Source of the DNA: Calliopum simillimum
Taxonomy: Eukaryota > Arthropoda > Insecta > Diptera > Lauxaniidae
Assembly (NCBI GenBank): GCA_951812925.1
Contig: OX638368.1
Coordinates: 67,356,569 to 67,420,568 of the forward strand
Length of the DNA: 64,000 nucleotides
Direction: 5' to 3'
Of this stretch, positions 44,392-55,583 are shown piece by piece. A program made the translations under genes and the position numbers. The notes under the pieces are model-generated. The model was not told the DNA's origin and made no database searches. It was given only the letters and a program-made list of their open reading frames with translations. Every line of letters starts with the position of its first letter. Position 1 is the first letter of the stretch.

Positions 44392-46795
44392 ATTTTAGAT
44401 AATCACTGTAGTAGTGGATTTGGTCGATGATATAAGGTACCACCTTTTGCGTGTTTATAAGACACATTTTTCTTCGCTCCAAGTTAAGAAGATTACTGGG
44501 TAATGCCGTCGATGAAAGAGGCCACTCATCTGAATCTTTTTGCAGGAAATCTGGGCCATGTAGCCAATTAGATGTTGTTAATGCTTGTACAGAACATCCT
44601 CGAGAAATAAGATCAGCAGGGTTGCTTGACGAGTTTACGTGATGCCAATTTACGCCAGTTGCTAAATTTTGAATTTCAGCTACTCGGTTTCCAACAAACA
44701 CACTTAATGCAGATGATTCGGATTGAATCCAGTGAAGCGTGACTTGAGAGTCGGACCAAAAGTGAACTTCTGAGATTTCAAATGATAAATATGGTTGAAT
44801 CTTTGCCCAAAGCTTTGATAAAAGTTGCGCAGAGCACAGTTCAAGTCGTGGTAGCGTTTTTGTTTTTAGTGGTGCTAACCTAGACTTTGACGTTAGTAAA
44901 TTAATGAATATATTACCTGATGAATTTTTGCATCTGATGTACAAACAACAGCCATATGCTTTTGATGAAGCGTCACAAAAGCCATGTATTTGTGCTTCAA
45001 TAGTGTTGGAAGTTCGTACAAACCGTGGAATCTTTAAAGCCGCTAAATTCTGCAGATCTGTAATAAATTCCTTAAACTTGTGCTCTAAGTTGGGTGAAAT
45101 AGGTTCGTCCCATGACAGCTTTTGCATCCATAAATTTTGCAAAATGATTCTTGGAACAACAATAATTGGATTTATGAGTCCCAAAGGATCAAAGAACGAC
45201 GATACAAATGAAAGAATTGATCTTTTGGTAAAGCTGTTGACAGAAATTTTTGGTTGATAATAGAAACCAAATTCATCCTTATCTGGTTTCCATTTAACGC
45301 CAAGCGCACTTGTTATTTCTTCATCCAATTGTAGTTCTCGTACAGTAGTCGCGTTCATGTTAGGATGGCTGCAATGCCATTTGCACAAATCCATTTTATA
45401 ATAGCCCAAAACGTCAGAAACTTCTTGTTTAATTTGCTGCAAAGTTTGTAGATCGTCGGCTCCAGTGACCATGTCGTCAACGTAGAAATCGTTGCGGATG
45501 ACAGATTTGCCCAATTCAAACGATAACGGGCACATGTCGGCATCATATTGAAGACTTCTAATTGCACTATATGGTGCGGATGCTGTACCATATGTTATCG
45601 TATTTAGCATATACGTTGAAACGGGTTCAGAATCTTGTTCGCACCAAAGAATATATTGAAAACGCCTGTGGTCTGGGTGCAGCATAATTTGACGGTACAT
45701 TTTGCTTATATCCGCCATTAAGCCGTACTGATGTCCACGAAAGTGAATCAGAGTAATGAACAATTCATTTTGTATGGTCGGTCCGACCATCAACAACTCG
45801 TTGAGAGAACGTTGCAAAGCTGAGCGACATGAAGCGTCAAACACTACTCTTAACTTTGTTGTCTCGCTGTTTGGCTTCAATACGCAATGATGTGGTATAA
45901 AGTAGTAAAAGTCACTTAAATTCGGATTTTTGACCAAGGACATATGACCAAGTGCAGCATATTCGTTTATAAACAACGAGTAATCATTTTTAAGCGAGGG
46001 ATTTTTGTTTAACTTTCGTTCAAGCCAATGAAATCGTTGTAAAGCAATGTCTCGAGAACCTCCAAGTAAAGATGGGCTGTGTTTAAATGGTAACCTTACC
46101 ATAATTCGGCTTTCGTCGCTTACTTGGACGTTTTCTATGAAATTCGTCTCACATTGTTGTTGTTCAGCAGTAAACTTAGGCCTTTGAGTGACGATTTCTT
46201 CTAGTTTCCATAATCGTTCAACATTTGAATTTAGAGCATCAAATGTAGTACACAAACTATGACAACCAGTCATTAGCGTAATTGGTGTTTCACATTTACC
46301 AGCCACAATCCATCCCAATTCCGTTTCTTGAAGCGTAGGAAGCTTGGAACCAAGTTCAATACGTCCAGATGATAACAGCGAGAAAAAAAAGTCAGTTCCT
46401 AATAAAACATCGATTCCCTTTGAAATGTTGAATTCAGGATCGGCTAAATCGATATTTTTCGGCAGATTTAGATTTTCGATTGAAATGGATACATCGGGCT
46501 GATAATTTGTTATTTTGGGAGAAAGCAAGAATTCGATAGATTGTTCAAAACTGCTTAGTCGTGAGCGAATCGTTTGTGTTTGAAGAGTTAATTTTACTGA
46601 CGCGTTTCCAACACCAGATAAATCAACTGATGCTTTAGACTTTTTTAAATTGAGAAGCAGCGCACACGAATATGTCATTAAGTTTACCTGTGAATATGAG
46701 TCCAACAATGCCCTGCACAACTGGAAGCAGCCAGCGGAATCTTGCATCAGAATTATCGCAGTAGCTAAAATAACTCTTAGTTTGATGTAATTCAC
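44370..46795 (-). pseudogene. pol: Protease, RT and RNase H of the second BEL element
   Basis: The protease motif is ALLDSYSQVNLM; the family motif is DSGS, so the Gly is Tyr here and activity is doubtful. RT shows TKLRVVFDASCRS, LMADISKMYRQI and the intact catalytic YVDD (NDFYVDDMVTG). RNase H shows IHGFCDASSKAYGCCLY, LPRLELCSAQLLS and HFWSDSQVTLHWI. The 842-codon frame is otherwise intact to about 44370, where integrase continues in another frame. Confidence 0.92.
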
Positions 46796-48113
46796 TTACA
46801 GCCAATGAAGAATGCGTGGCTTCAGATGATGAAACTGATGTCGATGAATTTTGTGCCGTTACCATTGTAGCATGTGATGATGCCGTAGTTGAGTTTGAAT
46901 TAGATAAATTTTGCGCAGAAAATTCTTTATGTTGGTGTAACAACGAATGATGTCGTGCCTTACAAAAACGACACGAATATTTCGATGGACATTCAGAGAC
47001 TACATGCCCTTTGCCAAGGCAATTGACGCATAAACGTAGTTGACTCACTTTCTCCTCCTTCTCTTTTGGGGGTAAAGATATAAATTGTTGGCACGTCATA
47101 ATAACATGATTTCGTTTTGAACAAAAAACGCAAACTTTCTCCAATTTTTGATATTCATTATGTTTCACCAATAATGAGTATTGGTTTGAATTCTTTTTGT
47201 TTATCTTGTTGTTAACTGGATTTGACGGTTGATCATGGCGTTTTCCTTGCGCGTCTAACTGCTGACAGCGTTTGTCCAACATGGTGCAGCAGCTGGCCCA
47301 GGATGGCAATGTTGTATATGACAGTTGCTCCTCCCATCGTTGCTTTGTACCCGGGTCCACTTTGCTCATTACCAGATGGATTATTACTGCGTCCAAAATT
47401 TGTGTTTCCGTGCTTATTGATTTTAATGAATTGAAGAGCGCTGAAATGGTGTCGATAATATTTCGAATTGCTTTGAGTCGGCTTTTGAAACTCCTGGTAC
47501 GGTAAACAATTCCGACACATTTTCTAAAAATATTAAGGTTTCATTGTCGTAGCGTTTCTTTAGACGAGCCAGTGCCAAATCGTAGTTAGCCTCTGTCACT
47601 TGATAAGCTTTTACTGCTGATAGAGCTTCACCTCTTAAACACGTCAACAAATGATTGAACTTTTCGATTTTTGTAACTGAATTATCGTTGTGCACCAGGT
47701 TGCTAAACGAATGTAAATCGTGGCAATTGAAGCGTTGGTAGGCGATTTGGAGCTGACACTGAACATATGAAGCTTTGCTCATGCTGATTAGCATCTTTCG
47801 GCTTGCGATCTTCAAGTAGAGCCTTTACTTTGCTTTTAACAGCTACATAAAGTTCATCTAGGTCATTACGACCAGTATCTTCATGATCCAGACTTTCGAT
47901 TTGTGATTGATAATACGAGGCTTGCTTGTAATATGACTCCACCATGCCCAATCTGCACTCAAGTTCGATATAAGATAAAGTGTTGGATGATTCCACAACC
48001 GTTTTGATTCTGGTCAAACTTCCTTTACTTGAAGCTCTTTGTTGTTTCAAAGTTTGTAACGATGGTGCCCTTGCAGCAGGTACAACAGGTGGAGCGTTCG
48101 CGGTTTCTGTCAT
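46635..48113 (-). pseudogene. Gag of the second BEL element, frameshifted
   Basis: The start ATG is at 48113 (MTETANAPPVVPAAR). An N-terminal helical region is followed, after a frameshift near 47780, by a DUF1759-type capsid (YVQCQLQIAYQRFNCHDLHS, KFNHLLTCLRGEAL, LKKRYDNETLI). Another frameshift near 47430 leads to the C-terminal part with zinc-finger residues (CVFCSKRNHVIMTC, CVNCLGKGHVVSEC, CRFCKARHHSLLH). The Ser/Thr-rich tail ends at 46635 and overlaps pol. Confidence 0.88.
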
Positions 48114-48775
48114 TATGAATGTATCACGATGTTAAATGCACCCCAAAACAATCACTTCCTATTGCTAATGTGTAGCGCCAAATTTTGTGTGACCAATTCA
48201 AGAGAAAATGTGTGCGACAATTCTCTTGAGTGAATAAAGACACAGCAAGACTAACGAGTAGCCTTATGTGTAAACTAAAGTGACGTTTATAGTGAAGTAC
48301 TAAATGCAGAGAACGCACAAACCGATGACGTCGACGCAAGCACAGCGCAGCCTTGTTGCAGCTTATGTAAATCGTATTTGTATGTCCGTATGTGACGTAC
48401 GTTTGTTCAATATATATTGGATGGAGTTCGATGATACGAAATGATGTTTGATACGGTGTGCATAAAAATTGAATGCAGAAAAATTCGGCAAAATTTTAAT
48501 GATTCTGGTTTAACAAATCTATGATTTATTTTTGATGTAAATTTAAACACTTTTTTGGCTTATTTGTATATGTATTTTTTTTTCAAAAATTATTCAAATT
48601 TTGTTTCTAACACGTGAATAACTCGCAGTGATCTTCACAATGCTATTATAATCGAATAGCAAAATTTGATTTTACTTTCTGAATTTTAATGCAACGAATA
48701 AGCCAATATTTTGCAGTATTTTTATAGAAAATGATTTTTTCACAACACGGATTTTAATTTTCTTAAGGACGTGGT

Positions 48776-48793
48776 GTCCTGTCACGGTCGCCA
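48776..48793 (-). other. tRNA-Arg primer-binding site
   Basis: The minus strand reads TGGCGACCGTGACAGGAC four bases inside the 5' LTR. This is an exact complement of an 18-base tRNA-Arg 3' end (GTCCTGTCACGGTCG plus CCA), the primer type used by BEL/roo-like elements. Confidence 0.85.
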
Positions 48794-48797
48794 AAAT

Positions 48798-49196
48798 GTT
48801 CGATTTGTTTCGATTCTACCTTGAGGTTCGCCAAGGTTTGTTAATTTAAAAACTGTACCAAACTTTTTCCGCACAAATTACCGCACAAAAAAAAACAATA
48901 TCATTAATGTTAATATTGACTATGTTAGTCAATGCGTTTAATAGAACTAAAAATATGAAAAATAGTTAAGCAATGCAATAGATCGTATGATATTAAAAAA
49001 GAGAGAATTAGAAACAGTAAATCAAATACAAATTTTGGTATATGCAAGAATTTTTACATAGCAAAAATATTACAGCAAATAAATGAAAATTAAAGCAAAA
49101 AATAGTAACTGTAGAAGTTTAAAGAGAAAGAATTGAAAATTAGCAAAATATAAAAAACTTGAAATATTTAATCCGTTGAAGACTGGTGCCTTAACA
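48798..49196 (-). repeat. 5' LTR of the second BEL element
   Basis: 399 bases, paired with 42570-42968. About half a dozen differences were seen by eye. Confidence 0.92.
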
Positions 49197-49273
49197 CTCA
49201 CCGTTCATAAGTTATCGCAATTTGAAAATTATCACAATTGTATATACGCGTCAAAAGAAACACGGCTAATATA

Positions 49274-49644
49274 TGTGAACGTCTAGTGGTAAAGGTACCT
49301 TATCTTCACAAAATAAAAAACCGTTGTTTGCATTTTCTAAAAATACATGTAAAATAAAAATGACACCTCGATCACTGGAAAATTCCAAAAATTAACTGAG
49401 TTATGGCATTTTGAAATCGTAAAATGAAAAACTAGTTTGTAGATAGATATTGAAGTTCAAAATTTGTCAATTATCAATTTTTACAGGATAGAGGTTCGGT
49501 AAGACCGCTTTTATTGGTATTTGTAATTTGATAATCCACTTTAAACTGAAAACCGGTTAAATTGTCCTATCTCTTATTTTTAGCTGTACTGCTAAATTTT
49601 GTGAGTGAAGATAAGGGACCTTTCCCAATGGACGGTCACATATT
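49274..49644. mobile_element. MITE-like inverted-end element
   Basis: The left end TGTGAACGTCTAGTGGTAAA and the complement of the right end TGTGACCGTCCATTGGGAAA continue to a shared AGGT(A/C)CCTTATCTTCAC, about 38 bases in all. TA flanks both sides. No coding sequence. It lies directly beside the palindrome that ends at 49266. Confidence 0.6.
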
Positions 49645-49736
49645 TTAAATATATTAGTGTCAATGAAATCCTCGTGACATTCTTGTAATATAAATAACAT
49701 TGTGGTTAAAATTAATTCAGAAAAGTTATACGACAC

Positions 49737-51301
49737 TGTAACGAACTCCGGTTACCCCCCGGTTCTATAGCTGGGATATACTCAGCCAATCCAGGATTCA
49801 AGGTTCGCTTCAAGAAAAATATGAGAGTGACGTTTTGATTATTCGTGTTTTTTTATTCAAGTTTGGTTTTGTTATAATAATGCAGTCTTATTGCTAGTAA
49901 CAATGTTTGTAATACTTATGATCAGTTAAATGTGATGCGTTCTGCCGCTAAAGGTTGTAAGCTGAGCTACGGTATTAGACGGCACGAATGGTACGACCCC
50001 TAATGAAAGGCAGGTATAGAAATGGAGTATTAGTTGGCCTCGAATAGAACGACCACTAATAGAAAGTAGATGCAGAAATAGAGTATTAGTTAGCCTCGAG
50101 TAGAACGACCACTAATAGAGTAGAAATAGAGCATTAGTTAGCCTCGAATAGAACGACCACCAATGGAAAGTAGATGTAGAACTAGAGTATTAGTTAGCCT
50201 CGAATAGAACGACCACTAATGGAAAGTAGATGTAGAAATAGAATATTAGTTAGCCTCGAATAGATCGACCACTAATAGAAAGTAGATGTAGAAATAGAGT
50301 ATTAGTTAGCCTCGAATAGAACGACCACTAATAGGAAGTAGGTGTAGAACTAGAGTATTAGTCAGCCTCGAATAGAACGACCACTAATAGAAAGTAGATG
50401 TAGAAATAGAATATTAGTTAGCCTCGAATAGAACGACCACTAATAGAAAGTAGATGTAGAAATAGAGTATTAGTTAGCCTCGAATAGAACGACCACTAAT
50501 AGAAAGTAGGTGCAGAACTAGAGTATTAGTTAGCCTCGAATGGAACGACCACTAATAGAAAGTATGCTAGGGAAAGCAAAGGTATTAGGCGGCCACGAAT
50601 GGAACGACTCCTAATGAAAGTAGCTCTTGCTGCTGTGAGTGCTCAGACTCGACTGCCTTAGAATAGAACGACCACTAATAGAAAGTAGGTGTAGAACTAG
50701 AGTATTAGTTAGCCTCGAATAGAACGACCACTAATAGAAAGTAGGTGCAGAACTAGAGTATTAGTTAGCCTCGAATGGAACGACCACTAATAGAGAGTAT
50801 GCTAGGGAAAGCAAAAGTATTAGGCGGCCACGAATGGAACGACCCCTAATGAAAGTAGCTCTTGCTGCTGTGAGTGCTCAGACTCGACTGCCTTACTACG
50901 ACAGAACCTCAGCCTTTTATACAAAGTTTGTCTGCTATGCATAACAACAATTTTGCATGTCTTCTTTGTGATGCTGCTGCTGACCTTGATGCTGTGCACG
51001 TGGCTTCTGTATGCTGTTCCCGTTATTGTATGCTGCCGTAGTGTTGTTGTTGCCACCTGTGCGAATATCTATTGATGCACGTTTCGCTTGCCTGTTGCTA
51101 AGGGAAAAATCTTGTAACAGTTACTACTCTCTTTCCTTGTTTTTTTTTTCCTTCATTATTTTAATTCAGTTCTTGTTTTTCTTAATTCAATTCCTTATAA
51201 ATTAATTAATGACTTATTCGACAAAATACTTAATCATGAAATTATAAAAATCTATAAAATATGTTGGGCCAAATATGTGGCCAAATATTTGGGTCCTGAC
51301 A
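49737..51301 (-). repeat. 3' LTR of the Osvaldo-like element
   Basis: 1565 bases with a TATA box (minus-strand GTATAAAAGG, 50913-50922). Downstream of that box, in the transcribed part, lies a long array of 56-base-type repeats (about 49990-50830). It ends next to the purine tract at 51302. Confidence 0.93.
49990..50830 (-). repeat. Tandem array of ~56-base units inside the 3' LTR
   Basis: About fourteen imperfect units, each containing TAGCCTCGAATAGAACGACC and ACTAATAGAAAGTAG, with a period near 56 bases and a few shortened or substituted units. Longer higher-order copies (TGCTAGGGAAAGCAAA...GGCGGCCACGAATGG) occur twice. The same array is in the other LTR at 59021-59861. Confidence 0.9.
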
Positions 51302-51309
51302 TCCCCTCC

Positions 51310-52707
51310 CTACTTAGGGGATTTTTTGAAGACGGGCACCTTTCCTGGTTTACGGGCTACCACCTGGTAGCGGTCCGCTCCGTACTGTTTGCAGAACGAA
51401 TATTTTCCTTTGCCGCTTTTCCATGCCTCGAGTAAATGTTTGGCCAGGTCCGCTGGAATCCAGCTATCGGAAGCGGCCTCGATTTCTCCAGTAGAAGCGA
51501 ATTGGAAGACTGGCATTCCGGTTTTGGAGATGACGACATCGATGTTTGGCGGTGTTACTTGCGTTGCTTCTCGGCTGGTTATAGCGATTTCGGGTGGCGC
51601 GGTGGTGCTGATGGCTATCGGCGATGGTGTTGCAGTACTGGCGGGCGTGTTTTTAGCCCAGGTGGCTACAATGAGGGCTTGCAGCTTGCGTGTAGGCACC
51701 GTTATGAACGACATCTCCTGTGGAGGTGTGGTGGCAGTCACAGGAGATGTCGGCCTAGGCGGGGTGTACCTGGGCGATTGTGGCGCTTGAATCACCTTCT
51801 TATGGGTGGAGTCTGCTGCGGAGACAGTAGGCCTTTCTTTGGCCCAGCTTCTGGCGCCCGACGGGTGGGCTTTGCCACTGATGTGGCTAGTGCTGCCACC
51901 GCTGTTGCTGCTACTACTGCTCCTGCTATTGCTGCTGCTACTGCTGCTGCTGCTGCTACGGCCGCGGCGAGAAGTGGTGGAGGTTGTCAACTCTTTGTCC
52001 GTTTTCATTGCGTGGTCGTTAATCATTGTCATATCATCATCGTCATCATCGACATCCCAGATTATGCTGCTCACTGTAGGGCTTACGTGTCTGCTGCTCA
52101 TGCTGTTGTCGTCGCTGCTGAGCGAGATGACACTCCTGCTGCGACTGCGGCTGCGGCGAGGAGTGGTGAGATTTGCCTGCTCTTGGTCCTGGTTCGTTCC
52201 ATTGTCGTCTGCCATAGATTCGTTATCATCATTGTCCATTTCCGTACCTTGTTTGTCCGCCGTTGTTGCCTTGTCATCGTTAGCCGTGTGTGCGCCGTGG
52301 TCGTCAATCGTTTCAATATCCTCGTCGTTAGAGGAGGAAAGTACCGGGAAGAAGGGACTTGGGGATCTGCGACCTTTGGGTGCCTTAGCCTTCGTCATCT
52401 TCACCTTCCTTCCATCGCCCTTCCTAATGATACCAGCCCGTAGCTCCTCCTTGATCTCGTCGCTGAGCACTGGCCGTGTATTGTTTCGTGGCCACTCTTC
52501 GTTCACCTCTTTCTCTGCTCCGGGCCGCTGGATAGGATTCAGGCGCAGACTCTTCCTAGCAGCCTTCACCTCCCACTTCCAGGACTCCAAAGGTTGGATC
52601 CGGTGGACCTTGACCCTCAGATTCCTGGTCTTGGCTTCGCACGCGGCACGAGATTTTTCGAACTCCATTATAAAAATTTTTTTTCCCACTTGGACACTTC
52701 CGAACAC
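51310..52707 (-). CDS. Third ORF of the Osvaldo-like element, Ser/Asp-rich protein of unknown function
   Basis: An intact 465-codon frame in the position where other elements carry env, between integrase and the 3' LTR. The first codons MFGSVQVGKKIFIMEFEKSR offer two possible starts; the second Met (MEFEKSR) is the likelier one. It has no signal peptide and no membrane segment, so it does not look like an envelope. Residues ~100-330 are disordered: acidic runs (DVDDDDDDMT), Ser runs and RRSRSRSRS repeats. The C-terminal ~70 residues look folded (SWIPADLAKHLLEAWKSGKGKYSFCKQYG...). It matches nothing I recognise. The open frame in a young element suggests it is functional. Confidence 0.8.
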   Translation of the reverse strand: MFGSVQVGKKIFIMEFEKSRAACEAKTRNLRVKVHRIQPLESWKWEVKAARKSLRLNPIQRPGAEKEVNEEWPRNNTRPVLSDEIKEELRAGIIRKGDGRKVKMTKAKAPKGRRSPSPFFPVLSSSNDEDIETIDDHGAHTANDDKATTADKQGTEMDNDDNESMADDNGTNQDQEQANLTTPRRSRSRSRSVISLSSDDNSMSSRHVSPTVSSIIWDVDDDDDDMTMINDHAMKTDKELTTSTTSRRGRSSSSSSSSSNSRSSSSSNSGGSTSHISGKAHPSGARSWAKERPTVSAADSTHKKVIQAPQSPRYTPPRPTSPVTATTPPQEMSFITVPTRKLQALIVATWAKNTPASTATPSPIAISTTAPPEIAITSREATQVTPPNIDVVISKTGMPVFQFASTGEIEAASDSWIPADLAKHLLEAWKSGKGKYSFCKQYGADRYQVVARKPGKVPVFKKSPK

Positions 52708-52872
52708 TTTGAATTAATTCACTTGAATAATTTTTCATCCCGCAGGAGGTTCTATTTATATGCAAATTTATGTGCATAAATTAATTCAATTAATTTTTCC
52801 CTTTTATTTTAAATATCAAATTTAATTCCTCCTGGTTTTCTATGCATTTTTTGGTTGGTAAGAATTGAATTT

Positions 52873-54018
52873 TTAAGCCGATTCGTGGCCTCCATGGAAC
52901 ATTTTGACCTCGCCCACGTAGGCTGTTCGTATCTTTGTTTCATCCTTTTTCCGTAGCTGGAGGATTACTGGAGAGATATATGACAACACCTGGTAGGGAC
53001 CATCGAATTTTGGTGCGAGTTTTGCCGTGAAATTGTCGATAGCTTTTGATAGGTTGTGCTGTTTTACAAGGACCCATTCACCAACTTTTGGACGCCATTC
53101 CCTCTTCCGCAGGTTATAGTGTCTAGCCTGATCCTGTGCCGCCTTTTCCATGTTTCGTCGTACGATGCGGAAAATATCCTTCAACATGTCACTTTTCTGT
53201 GTGGGAGATTGTGAAATTTGCCCTGTACCGAATGTCGTTTCATCGAACAAAGTATTGGGGAGCCTGGGTTCCCTTCCCTGCACCAAAAATGCGGGGCTGA
53301 AACTGGTAGTGACAGATACTGATGTATTTACTGCGAGAGAAATTTCAGGCAAGTGTTCATCCCAGGTTGTCTGTGAGGGTCCACTGAATTGGGCTATCAT
53401 GGTTTTAATTGTTCGGTTTATCCTTTCCGTCGGGTTCTCCTGTGGGGTGTATGGCGCGGTGAACTGCTGTTTTACTCCAAGTGTTTTGATGAATTTTTGA
53501 AAGTCTTTACTTGTAAATTGCACTCCTTTGTCTGTTACTAAGACCTTGGGTACTCCAAATCGTGCCAATATCCGCTCCCTAAAGGATTTCTGCAGATTGA
53601 CGCTTGTTGCTTTCCGCAAAGGTATGATTTCCGTCCATTTTGAAAATTTATCAAAGAAAACCAAGACCATCGTGTTACCATGTTTGGATCTTGGCAGAGG
53701 TCCGATGAAATCCGCGCAGAGGATAGAAAAGGGTTCCTCTGCGATCTGGGACAACATTTTCCCGGCTGCCTTTTGTTGGCTGGCTTTGAACTGTTGACAG
53801 CTTAAGCATTTTCGTACGTAGTTTTTCACATCTCGAAACATTCCTGGCCAGTAATATTTATTGGTGACTCTTGCTAGTGTTTTGTGGGTGCCCAGGTGGC
53901 CTGCTCCCGGTTGGTCGTGATTTTCGTTCAGCACCCTTCCTCGTTGGTGCGATGGTACGCACAGCTTCCAGGAGACACATCCCTCGTCTTCTGTAGGATG
54001 GGAAATGTGGCGATATAG
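52873..54018 (-). pseudogene. Integrase of the Osvaldo-like element
   Basis: The 353-codon frame from 53934 contains HLGTHKTLARV, CLSCQQFKAS, the core ADFIGPLPRS (Asp), LVTDKGVQFTS (Asp) and TPQENPTERINRTIK (Glu), and a C-terminal GPYQVLSYISP domain. Upstream residues (LYRHISHPTEDEGCVSWKLCVP) run in frame to the palindromic insertion at 54027, so the start of integrase is separated from RNase H. The core itself is intact with all three catalytic acids. It is called broken because of the insertion. Confidence 0.9.
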
Positions 54019-54026
54019 CTGTCCAT

Positions 54027-55575
54027 TAGGGATGTTTTAGTGCACGAATTTTGGATTTTGATACTTGACACCCCTCAATTTTGTGAGGTTGGAAAAAAAA
54101 ATGAGTTTGAAAAAAAAATTTTGGGGGTGGGGTGAGGGTAAGGGTTGGCGCATCGAAGTCAAAGATGAGAGAAAAGGAGAAACAATTTACTTACAGCCCT
54201 GCAAGAGGGGCCACCTCTAGAGGGGTCAAATGTATGACCGACCCACATTATTTTTTCTCCCCCAACTTTTTACCAAGCATATTTACCCCCTATCTCTAAT
54301 CCCTAAGGGGGCTTCCATACAAAATTGACATTTTTAGGAAATCAACCCCCACCACTCCCAGGGTGCCCTTAGAAGGGTCAAATGTATGACCGGCCCCTAA
54401 TATTTTTTCCTCCCCAACATTTTTCCCCACCTTACTTACCCTCTATCTCTAGCTCTTTATGGGGCTCCCATACAAAACCGACGTCATAGATATAAAAAAT
54501 ATGGAAAGGAAATCGTCAAATAGACCCATAACTGCCCAGGAGTCTCTCCTAGAGGAGTCAAATATATGACCGACCCCTATTACCCCTCCTCCAAAGTTTG
54601 ACAGCTTACCTACCCCCTATTTCCAATCCTTAAGGGGGCACCCATAAAAAGTTACGTTTTTTTTAAAAACTGCCCCCACTGCCCTAACTGGACCATGGGT
54701 ACCTCTAGAAGGGTCAATTGTATGACCGACCCCCATTATTTCTAGGAAAATTTATAAAAAAAAAAAAAATTGTATGGCAGCCCCTTTCAGGGTTGAAAAT
54801 AGGGGGTAAGTATGAGGGAAAAAAATATAGGTCGTGAAAAAATAATGGGGGTCAGTCATACATTTGACCCTTCTAGGAGTACCCGTGTGCCAGTTAGGGC
54901 AGTGGGGGAATTTTATATAAAAACAGTAACTTTGTATGGGAGCCCCCTTAAGGATTGGAAATAGGGGGTAAATATGCTGAGAAAAAACTTTGGAGGGGAC
55001 TAATGGGGGTTGGTTATATATTTGACTCCTCTAGGAGTGACTTCTGGGCAGTTATGGACCTATTTGACGATTTTCTTCCCATATTTTTCATGTCTATGGC
55101 ATCTATTTTGTATGGGAGTCCCCTAAAGAGTCAGAGATAGAGGTTAAGTATGTTGAGAAAAAATGTTGGGTAGGAAAAAATATTAGGGACCAGTCATACA
55201 TTTGACTCTTCTAGGGGCACCCAGGGAGTAGTGGGGGTCGATTTCCTAAAAATGCCAATTTTGTATGGGAGCCCCCTTAGGGATTAGAGATAGGGGGTAA
55301 GTATGCTTAGTAAAAATGTTGGGAAAGAAAAAATAATGTGGGTCGGTCATACATTTGGCCCCTCTAGATGTGACCCCTAAACATTTGTAAAGCTGTATGT
55401 AAATTTTTTCTCTTTTTCTCTCTTGTTTGACCTCGATGCGCCAACCTTTACCCTCACCCCACCCCCAAAATTTTTTTTGCAAACTCATTTTTTTTTCCAA
55501 CCTCACAATATTGAGGGGTGTCATGTATCAGAATATTGTTACTAAGCATCTCCATACATTCTTAAAACACCTCTA
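54027..55575. mobile_element. hAT-type palindromic element with repeated arms
   Basis: The 8-base target duplication CTGTCCAT (54019-54026, 55576-55583) and the ends TAGGGATGTTTTA / TAGAGGTGTTTTA fit hAT rules. The 1549-base body is one long hairpin centred near 54765. Each arm is itself built of four diverged units carrying GGTCAAATGTATGACCGACC-like sequence (54223, 54375, 54555, 54711 on the left; inverted copies at about 54850, 55006, 55190, 55342 on the right). It is non-coding. Confidence 0.88.
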
Positions 55576-55583
55576 CTGTCCAT

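Larger units (their letters stand above)
42570..49196 (-). mobile_element. BEL/Pao LTR retrotransposon (second BEL element)
   Basis: 399-base LTRs (42570-42968, 48798-49196) and the target duplication CTCAC on both sides. The element is read on the minus strand: tRNA-Arg primer site, Gag, protease, RT, RNase H, integrase, DUF5641-type tail and a purine tract GGGGGCCGGGA next to the 3' LTR. The LTRs differ at a handful of positions (for example ttagcgcac/ttaccgcac), so it is fairly young. Gag is frameshifted, and the integrase and tail overlap in different frames. Confidence 0.93.
42261..49266. mobile_element. TA-flanked palindromic MITE split by a BEL element
   Basis: The left end GCCGTGTTTCTTTTGACGCG (42261) and its inverse complement ending at 49266 are flanked by TA on both sides. 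With the BEL insertion and one target duplication removed, the element is about 374 bases and folds as one imperfect hairpin centred near 42445 (for example CTACAAAAAATTTACC at about 42378 opposite AATTATTTGTAGA at about 42508). It is non-coding. Confidence 0.78.

Noticed and set aside
49990..50830. Regular 56-base repeats that superficially resemble a CRISPR array
   Set aside because: They lie inside an LTR, have no unique spacers, occur identically in the other LTR and sit in a eukaryotic element.
50820..51056. 78-codon minus-strand frame in the LTR, repeated at 59851
   Set aside because: Duplicated only because it lies in both LTRs, and it spans the TATA box, so it could not be read from that promoter.
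51310..52707. Third ORF as an envelope gene
   Set aside because: No signal peptide, membrane segment or cleavage site is visible; the composition is that of a disordered nuclear-type protein.
51436..52717. Two long plus-strand frames (335 and 303 codons)
   Set aside because: They are complement shadows of the minus-strand third ORF. Their Ala/Leu runs mirror its Ser/Asp codon repeats.
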